Of a DNA stretch of 12,073 nt, positions 7,481 to 12,073 are shown in pieces. How positions within the stretch are numbered: the first letter of the stretch is position 1; each line of letters opens with the position of its first letter. The translations under genes were made by a program, and so were the position numbers. The notes beneath the pieces are model-generated. The model did not search any database and was not told the DNA's origin. It worked only from the letters and a program-made list of their open reading frames with translations. The DNA is from Mollicutes bacterium (GTDB taxonomy: Bacteria; Bacillota_I; Bacilli_A; RF39; UBA660), in the NCBI GenBank assembly GCA_012510695.1, contig JAAZHN010000017.1, positions 1-12,073 on the forward strand. Reading direction: 5' to 3'.

Positions 7481-7508
7481 ACAACCCTATAAAGAAAGGG
7501 GTTATATT

Positions 7509-8213
7509 ATGGAAAAAACACCGATAATTGATTTATCAAGCAGTGATTTAATTAATATGCGCTATAGAGTAATAGGAAAGGGCAGCGATGCTGATATTTA
7601 TGAGATGCCTAATGGTTTAGCTTATAAATTTTATCGCAAAATACCTTTTACCGATCCAAACGGTTATGAAAAACATATAAGTGACTTAGTAGAAAAACAA
7701 AAAAATATTAGATTAACTAAGTTACCACTAGGGATCATAAAAGTAAACAATCAAACAGCTGGTTGTTTTATGGTTAAACATGCTAATCATCTTGACATGA
7801 ATAAATTTAAAACATTAAGACCAAAAGCCCAACTACTAGTGCTTCATACATTAATTACAAAAGTCCAAGAATTAGTCGCGAATAATATTTATCATCTGGA
7901 TCTTAAACATGAATCAATGATTGATAGTAAATCAAACATCTTAATATCAATAAAAGGTGACGTTCAAATAATTGATTTTGATGGTGGTTCAGCTGAAATA
8001 GTAAAGACAAATGATGCATCAGGCATTGAAAACTTTGTTTATACTTCACTTGGAGAATTAATTTTTAGTCAACTATATGCTAAATTAATTAGAGAAAAAA
8101 GACTAGAAAAAGAAGAATATGGTCAAATAAATAAATTAATTAATAGAAGCTTAAATAAAAAAGATATTAGTGATATGCACAGTGCAATTGACATAGCATA
8201 TGTTAAAAGATAA
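7509..8213 (+). CDS. stand-alone protein-kinase-like protein
   Basis: A 234-residue soluble protein with a small protein-kinase fold. Visible are a glycine-rich loop IGKGSDADIY (22-31), the ATP-anchoring lysine K40 in LAYKFYRK, a catalytic-loop-like HLDLKHES (129-136, D131) and a metal-binding IIDFDGG (D156). The usual asparagine five residues after the catalytic Asp is Ser here (S136). No APE motif is evident. SLGELIF resembles helix F of kinases, and the C-lobe is short. There are no membrane, PASTA or sensor segments, so it differs from PrkC/Stk-type kinases. It may phosphorylate a protein or a small molecule, or be a pseudokinase; the substrate is unknown. It is monocistronic, with its own strong promoter and terminator and a good RBS. 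Confidence 0.7.
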   Translation: MEKTPIIDLSSSDLINMRYRVIGKGSDADIYEMPNGLAYKFYRKIPFTDPNGYEKHISDLVEKQKNIRLTKLPLGIIKVNNQTAGCFMVKHANHLDMNKFKTLRPKAQLLVLHTLITKVQELVANNIYHLDLKHESMIDSKSNILISIKGDVQIIDFDGGSAEIVKTNDASGIENFVYTSLGELIFSQLYAKLIREKRLEKEEYGQINKLINRSLNKKDISDMHSAIDIAYVKR

Positions 8214-8235
8214 GTTTAAATCTTATCTTTTTTTA
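8205..8235 (+). terminator. terminator of the kinase-like gene
   Basis: AAAAGATAAG (8205-8214), loop TTTAAAT, CTTATCTTTT (8222-8231): a perfect 10-bp stem followed by Ts. The first arm overlaps the final codons and stop. Confidence 0.85.
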
Positions 8236-8253
8236 AAAACAAGAAGACAATAA

Positions 8254-8397
8254 ATGAATTTAAATTATTATGAAATATTAAATCCAGACTATTATGCCAA
8301 TGGTAAAGAAATTGCAGAAAGTTATCTATGGCAATTTGGCGGATCGATGACAGGGGTTAAAAACAATTATTATATTTGTATAATTGTTTTTTTTTGA
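8254..8397 (+). CDS. doubtful 47-codon ORF, possibly a gene remnant
   Basis: ATG 8254 opens MNLNYYEILNPDYYANGKEI and continues through ESYLWQFGGSMTG to TGA 8395-8397. The amino-acid mix up to about residue 36 looks protein-like (W, several Y, varied codons). The last ten codons, however, lie in the terminator hairpin and its T-run, and the upstream RBS (AAGAAG) is weak. A weak promoter AAGACA-16-TATTAT (8244-8271) overlaps its start. It may be the end of a decayed gene or a small RNA whose coding look is accidental. No family is recognised. Confidence 0.25.
   Translation: MNLNYYEILNPDYYANGKEIAESYLWQFGGSMTGVKNNYYICIIVFF
8360..8395 (+). terminator. strong intrinsic terminator
   Basis: AAAACAATTAT (8360-8370), 9-nt loop, ATAATTGTTTT (8380-8390): a perfect 11-bp stem followed by more Ts. 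It comes after another terminator 130 nt upstream, implying a separate transcript between them. Confidence 0.85.
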
Positions 8398-8436
8398 ATA
8401 TTGATGTATATTGTTATTAGAGAATAAATGAGGTGG
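8394..8436 (+). promoter_or_regulatory. probable promoter and RBS of the PopT operon
   Basis: TTGAAT (8394-8399) and the extended -10 TGTTATTAG (8412-8420) are separated by a short 15-nt spacer. AGGTGG (8431-8436) is the RBS before ATG 8440. The promoter call is weak; the operon must start here because a terminator lies immediately upstream. Confidence 0.4.
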
Positions 8437-8439
8437 CAA

Positions 8440-9156
8440 ATGAATTGTTCAAATTGTGGAAAAGAAAATTTAACAAATGCAAAATTTTGTAAACAATGTG
8501 GTCAAGCCTTAGTTAGTCTTAAAGAAGAGCCAAAACCAACTAAGAAAAGTTCATTAAATATTATTTTTATTTATATTTTGATGTTTTTTGCTGTTGCAGA
8601 AACTGTATTTATTTTCTTTTTATTAAAAGAAGGTAACATAACAAGAGAAACTACTAATAAACAAAATTGTCCATCAAGTACAGTTTGTGAAACCAATGTC
8701 TCAAATAACATTAATGTTTTTGGAGGAATGATTACTTTGCCAGATGGAGTTATTTATGACTTTAGTAAAGGGAAGCTTATCTTATCAAGACCTGATTACT
8801 GGAGTTCTATTTCTGGGGGAGTAATGTATCAATATAGTAGGTATGTTGATACTAAAGAAGATTTAATTAAAAATATCACAAATACTGGCTACAAAGTAAT
8901 TGATTATAATGAAGAAAATATCTTAGGAAAAGAAAGACTAATAATAAATACAGAATTAGGAACGAGAAAAAGCTCATTGATATATACAAGTCTTCCAGAT
9001 AATTCAGTATTAGCAGTAGAGTTTGTAAATCACGAAAATGGTGATCAAACAACCAATCTAGAAGAATTTTTAACCATCTTAGATAAATTAGGTACAAGTG
9101 AAACTTCAATAAAATTTAATAATAGTAATTACATCAATAGAGTAATGGGAAAATAG
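8440..9156 (+). CDS. zinc-ribbon membrane protein with extracellular domain
   Basis: A 238-residue protein. An N-terminal zinc ribbon (C3-x2-C6, C17-x2-C20: NCSNCGKEN and FCKQCGQALV) precedes a lysine/proline linker, one membrane span (about 40-62) and an extracellular region of about 175 residues with a further cysteine pair (C77, C83). The start is taken at the second ATG, 8440, because AGGTGG lies just before it; the in-frame ATG at 8428 has no RBS. Zinc-ribbon plus single-span proteins are common in Bacillota, but their jobs are mostly unknown. Immediately outside the membrane it has KEGNITRETTNK, closely like KKGNITRKTINN in the serpin-like protein. First gene of a four-gene operon: popT begins 10 nt after its stop. 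The extracellular domain is not recognised. Confidence 0.8.
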   Translation: MNCSNCGKENLTNAKFCKQCGQALVSLKEEPKPTKKSSLNIIFIYILMFFAVAETVFIFFLLKEGNITRETTNKQNCPSSTVCETNVSNNINVFGGMITLPDGVIYDFSKGKLILSRPDYWSSISGGVMYQYSRYVDTKEDLIKNITNTGYKVIDYNEENILGKERLIINTELGTRKSSLIYTSLPDNSVLAVEFVNHENGDQTTNLEEFLTILDKLGTSETSIKFNNSNYINRVMGK

Positions 9157-9166
9157 TAGGAGAAAT

Positions 9167-9976
9167 ATGGAAAAAGTTAAATTATTTTTAAAAGGTCTAA
9201 TAATAGGATGTGCATCTATCCTACCAGGTATAAGTGGGGGAACAATGGCTCTGACATTAGGAATATATGAAAGATTAATTAAAATAGCAGGAAATGTTTT
9301 TCATAATTTTAAGAAGAATGTTTTATTTCTTATCCCAATTGGAGTAGGTGCATTAGTCGGTATATTCCTACTTAGTACATTTATCAATGTCGGATTAGAA
9401 AAATACCCGGAAATTACAACATTATTTTTTGTTGGTCTAATGATTGGCGGGATTCCATCTCTATTAAAAAAAGTAAAGAAAAAATCATTTAATTTCAAAA
9501 ATATAACTATATCATTAATCGCATTCACAACAATAATCATCTTTATTTTAACTAAAGAAGTAAGTAATGAAGTATCATTTGTTGGCATGAATATTACTGG
9601 TTATATTACACTAGTGTTTATTGGGATTCTTGCTTCAGCTACTTTAGTAATACCTGGTATAAGTGGATCACTTGTTTTAATGTTAATCGGTTATTATAAA
9701 CCAATTGTTGAAACAATCAGTTCTTTAGCTAAGTTTAATGATATAGGCAAAAACTTACTTATTTTAATACCTTTTGCAATTGGAACAGTCGTAGGAATAG
9801 TCATAATATCTAAAATAATTGGTTACTTATTAAAAAAATATCCAACTCAAACTTATTATGCAATTTATGGAATTATTTTTGCTTCAATCATAGGAGTTTT
9901 AATTCCATTAAATGTAGGAGTAGCAGTTATTTTATTATTTGTAGGAATGTTTATAACTTACCAAGTTGGTGAATAA
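9167..9976 (+). CDS. popT: DUF368 polyprenyl-phosphate transporter (PopT-type)
   Basis: A 269-residue multi-span membrane protein of the DUF368 family, shown in other bacteria to return undecaprenyl phosphate across the cytoplasmic membrane for reuse in peptidoglycan and other envelope polymers. The signature ILPGISGGTMALTLGIYE (18-35) is mirrored by VIPGISGSLVLMLIGYY (161-177). A second pair, EKYPEITTLFFVG and KKYPTQTYYAIYG, confirms a two-fold internal repeat typical of the family. AGGAGA lies just before the ATG. It sits between the zinc-ribbon protein and the CofE-like ligase, with the latter starting one base after its stop, so the genes are probably co-translated. This places lipid-carrier recycling in the same operon. 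Confidence is high for the family; the function is by homology. Confidence 0.93.
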   Translation: MEKVKLFLKGLIIGCASILPGISGGTMALTLGIYERLIKIAGNVFHNFKKNVLFLIPIGVGALVGIFLLSTFINVGLEKYPEITTLFFVGLMIGGIPSLLKKVKKKSFNFKNITISLIAFTTIIIFILTKEVSNEVSFVGMNITGYITLVFIGILASATLVIPGISGSLVLMLIGYYKPIVETISSLAKFNDIGKNLLILIPFAIGTVVGIVIISKIIGYLLKKYPTQTYYAIYGIIFASIIGVLIPLNVGVAVILLFVGMFITYQVGE

Positions 9977-9977
9977 C

Positions 9978-11165
9978 ATGAGAACTGTTGGTACTGTCGT
10001 TAGAGGGATTAGAACTCCTATTATTAAAGAGCATGATGATTTAATTAAAATAGTAGTTGATTCAGTAATGAATGCTTCTTTAAATGAGCCATTTACAATT
10101 AAAGATCATGACATTATCGGTATTACTGAAGCCGTAGTCGCGATTGCTGAAGGTAATTATGCGACAGTTGATCAAATAGCATTAGATATTAAAGATAAAT
10201 ACAAAGATGGTATAGTAGGAATTGTTTTTCCTACCCCAGTTAGCCGCAATAGATTTTCTTTAATTTTAAAAGCAGTAGCAAGAGCTAGTAAAAAAATCTA
10301 TATGCAAATGCATTATCCTGAAGATGAGGTAGGAAACCATTTGTTTGATCCAGATCTTTTAGAAAAACATCAAATAAATCCTTATTCTGATGTAATTGAA
10401 GAAGATAAATTTAATGAATTATTTGGTCAAGAAAAACATATATTTACTGGAATTAACTATATCGAATTCTTTAAAGAATTAGTTAATAATGAAGACTGTG
10501 AAATACTATTTATTTTTTCAAATAATAAAGAAACTATTCTTAACTATACAAAAAACATTTTAGTTTCCAGTGTTCATAGTAGAGAAAAATTAAAAAAATA
10601 TTATCAAGAAACCGCTGATATTTCTTATGGTTTAGATGATATTTTAAACAAAAGTATATCTGGCAGTGGCTATAACTCAAAATATGGTTTATTAGGTTCT
10701 AATAAAGCAACAGAAGAAAGAGTAAAAATGTTTCCTGAACATGGTGAAAAAATCATATCAGGTATCCAAGATAAAATTAAAGAACTAACTGGTAAAACAG
10801 TAGAAGTTTTAGTATATGGTGATGGGGCATTTAAAGACCCAGTAGGTAAAATCTGGGAACTAGCAGACCCGGTTGTATCGCCATTTTTTACTAAAGGTTT
10901 AACTGGTAAACCAAATGAAATAAAACTCAAATATCTTTCTGATAATAAATATGCTAAACTTAAAGGTAATGAATTAGCAAGTGCTATCAAAAATGAAATA
11001 AAAAATAAAGACCAAGATTTAACTGGTAAAATGGAATCACAAGGTACTACACCAAGACAGCTAACAGACCTTATTGGTTCCTTATGTGATCTTACAAGTG
11101 GCAGTGGTGATAAAGGTACTCCAGTAGTCTATATTCAAGGTTATTTTGATAGTTATGTTGATTAA
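9978..11165 (+). CDS. F420-0:L-glutamate ligase-like (CofE-family) protein
   Basis: A 395-residue cytoplasmic protein of the coenzyme F420-0:gamma-glutamyl ligase family (PF01996-like), seen in the N-terminus GTVVRGIRTPIIKEHDDL, then DIIGITEAVVAIAEGNYAT and FPTPVSRNRFSLILKAVARA. True CofE adds glutamate to F420-0 using GTP and is about 250 residues. This longer form, with a C-terminal half holding YGDGAFKDPVGKIWELADP and TTPRQLTDLIGSLCDLTSGS, is known as an annotation in Bacillota that are not known to make F420. The reaction is therefore probably a different amide-bond ligation; this is inference. ATG 9978 is preferred, with GGTGA five bases upstream inside the popT end; the alternatives TTG 9966 and GTG 9969 have no RBS. 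Next gene follows after 12 nt. Confidence 0.82.
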   Translation: MRTVGTVVRGIRTPIIKEHDDLIKIVVDSVMNASLNEPFTIKDHDIIGITEAVVAIAEGNYATVDQIALDIKDKYKDGIVGIVFPTPVSRNRFSLILKAVARASKKIYMQMHYPEDEVGNHLFDPDLLEKHQINPYSDVIEEDKFNELFGQEKHIFTGINYIEFFKELVNNEDCEILFIFSNNKETILNYTKNILVSSVHSREKLKKYYQETADISYGLDDILNKSISGSGYNSKYGLLGSNKATEERVKMFPEHGEKIISGIQDKIKELTGKTVEVLVYGDGAFKDPVGKIWELADPVVSPFFTKGLTGKPNEIKLKYLSDNKYAKLKGNELASAIKNEIKNKDQDLTGKMESQGTTPRQLTDLIGSLCDLTSGSGDKGTPVVYIQGYFDSYVD

Positions 11166-11177
11166 GGAGGTTTTAAA

Positions 11178-11783
11178 ATGGAAGACAATATTCAAATAGG
11201 TTTATTTTTTAGTCGTAAACATATCTTTGACCCATTAACAATGGCAAATAACTTTAAAGAAAAAATTAAAAGTTTAGGAGAAGTAGTCCTACTCCCAGTT
11301 GATGAAAAAAATAATAATCCAGTTATTATTTTTGATAAAGGTGAAGATATTAGACTAGTAATTACATTTACTAATATTATGATTACATTCCAAAATGATC
11401 AAGATAAATTTTTTAAAGACTCAATGAAAAAAATAATGGAAATCTTAAAAAAATCAGAAATGGATATAACTAGAATTGGTTATATAAATAATAAAGTATT
11501 AGGTACTAAAGAAGCAGACCTTTTTAAAAATAATGCTTTTGATAATAATGAAATATTAGAATCTGATGAATTTCAACTATCTTATTATAAAAAAGATAAA
11601 ATTGATAAACTTAATATCAATTGTTGGAAAAGATATTTCACAGACTATGAAAAATTCATTGTTTCATTTGATATTAATACTCTAATCGATGAACAACACG
11701 ATATTAACTATAAATTTGTTTTAGACTTTGTTGATAAATCCCAAGAATATATTTCATCTAAACAAATAGTTAAATTAATCTAA
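11178..11783 (+). CDS. unrecognised protein, last gene of the PopT operon
   Basis: A 201-residue soluble protein with no signal peptide or membrane span. I do not recognise the family. Predicted alternating beta and helix: DIRLVITFTNIMITFQ reads as two strands, FFKDSMKKIMEILKKSE as a helix, and DITRIGYINNKVLG and FIVSFDINTLI as strands. It is rich in Lys, Asn, Asp and Ile, with one cysteine-tryptophan pair (NCWKRYF). The strong RBS AGGAGG (11165-11170) overlaps the stop of the ligase gene and suggests good expression. Position implies a partner role to the CofE-like ligase, possibly a regulator or substrate-binding subunit, but that is context only. Confidence 0.7.
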   Translation: MEDNIQIGLFFSRKHIFDPLTMANNFKEKIKSLGEVVLLPVDEKNNNPVIIFDKGEDIRLVITFTNIMITFQNDQDKFFKDSMKKIMEILKKSEMDITRIGYINNKVLGTKEADLFKNNAFDNNEILESDEFQLSYYKKDKIDKLNINCWKRYFTDYEKFIVSFDINTLIDEQHDINYKFVLDFVDKSQEYISSKQIVKLI

Positions 11784-11792
11784 ATGTAAACT

Positions 11793-11817
11793 AAGAACCA
11801 AAATGGTTCTTTTTTTA
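11793..11817 (+). terminator. terminator of the PopT operon
   Basis: AAGAACCA (11793-11800), loop AAA, TGGTTCTT (11804-11811), then a T-run to 11817. Confidence 0.85.
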
Positions 11818-11829
11818 ATTAATATATAG

Positions 11830-11835
11830 TATAAT
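11830..11835 (+). promoter_or_regulatory. -10 box for the last gene
   Basis: A perfect TATAAT 15 nt before ATG 11851. The -35 region falls within the preceding terminator T-run and is poor. The RBS is also weak (GTGAT close to the ATG). Confidence 0.4.
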
Positions 11836-11850
11836 TAATGTAGTGATAAT

Positions 11851-12073
11851 ATGAAAGATAAAAAGTTATTTATTACAATTGTTTCCATATTTACAATTAT
11901 ATCTTTTATAATTGGTGTTTCATATGCCTATTTTACTACTCAAGTAGTTGGTAATGATATAGCAAGTACTCAAAACGTTAAAACAGGAACCCTTAGAATA
12001 AATTATACAGGTACTGATACATTAGATATGAATAATACGGAGCCACCTGATACAAAAAGTATGACATTTACAG
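11851..12073 (+). CDS. secreted protein with SipW-dependent-like signal, 3' truncated
   Basis: Seventy-four codons are visible before the window ends. MKDKKLFITIVSIFTIISF (1-19) then IIGVSYAYFTT form a signal region like the SipW-dependent type of TasA/camelysin-family proteins, in which a hydrophobic core ends in a YAYF-like motif. The exported part continues as NVKTGTLRINYTGTD, matching the 'tGtL.i' pattern after that signal. Such proteins form matrix fibres or other surface structures in Bacillota, but this one's role is not certain, and no dedicated signal peptidase gene is seen here. It follows the operon terminator and has its own -10 box. It could also be a general surface repeat protein. 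Confidence 0.6.
   Translation, partial: MKDKKLFITIVSIFTIISFIIGVSYAYFTTQVVGNDIASTQNVKTGTLRINYTGTDTLDMNNTEPPDTKSMTFT

Noticed and set aside
7483..7503. Hairpin AACCC/GGGTT hiding the RBS of the kinase-like gene
   Set aside because: The predicted transcription start near 7487 would exclude most of the first arm, and the stem is only five pairs.
8428..8439. Upstream ATG start for the zinc-ribbon protein
   Set aside because: It has no RBS, and the AGGTGG between the two ATGs serves the second one, which places the zinc ribbon at the N-terminus.
1..12073. CRISPR arrays, tRNA or rRNA genes, insertion sequences, phage attachment sites
   Set aside because: No regularly spaced short repeats, cloverleaf-like segments, transposase motifs or paired end repeats were seen on reading.

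Overview
The window is strongly AT-rich, with Shine-Dalgarno-led genes, short intergenic gaps and U-tailed hairpin terminators. This points to a low-GC Bacillota/Mollicutes-related bacterium, probably a host- or gut-associated uncultured Bacilli-type lineage; that placement is inference. All twelve complete genes end in TAA or TAG. Tryptophan is always TGG, so nothing shows that UGA is reassigned.

Layout. (1) 1-1122 is the 3' end of a secreted repeat protein with InlB-type B-repeats. A one-base deletion in an A-run breaks its frame. (2) 1193-4054 is a tight housekeeping operon: a ZIP metal transporter, asparaginyl-tRNA synthetase and a YebC/PmpR-family protein. (3) 4102-6139 is a two-component system, an OmpR-type regulator overlapping its histidine kinase. 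It converges on a minus-strand gene through a shared bidirectional terminator. (4) The minus-strand gene, 6149-7228, encodes a membrane-anchored protein whose C-terminal two thirds read like a divergent serpin. (5) 7229-7508 is a divergent regulatory region. It holds a palindrome, two rightward promoters and a short terminated transcription unit, followed by a stand-alone protein-kinase-like gene (7509-8213). (6) 8214-8439 holds a terminator, a doubtful tiny ORF and a second strong terminator. (7) 8440-11783 is a second operon: a zinc-ribbon membrane protein, a DUF368/PopT-type polyprenyl-phosphate transporter, an F420-0:glutamate-ligase-like (CofE family) protein and an unrecognised protein. 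(8) 11851 to the end begins a secreted protein with a SipW-dependent-like signal region.

How the genes may work together. Much of the window concerns the cell envelope: two surface proteins at the ends, a sensor kinase, a membrane-tethered serpin-like protein, a zinc-ribbon membrane protein and a carrier-lipid recycler. The serpin-like protein and the zinc-ribbon protein share a similar stretch right after their membrane anchor (GNITR-K/E-T), also visible at DNA level, which suggests a common origin for the anchor segment. The least explained pieces are the serpin-like protein, the lone kinase-like protein with its small terminated upstream unit, and the CofE-like ligase in an organism with no visible F420 context.
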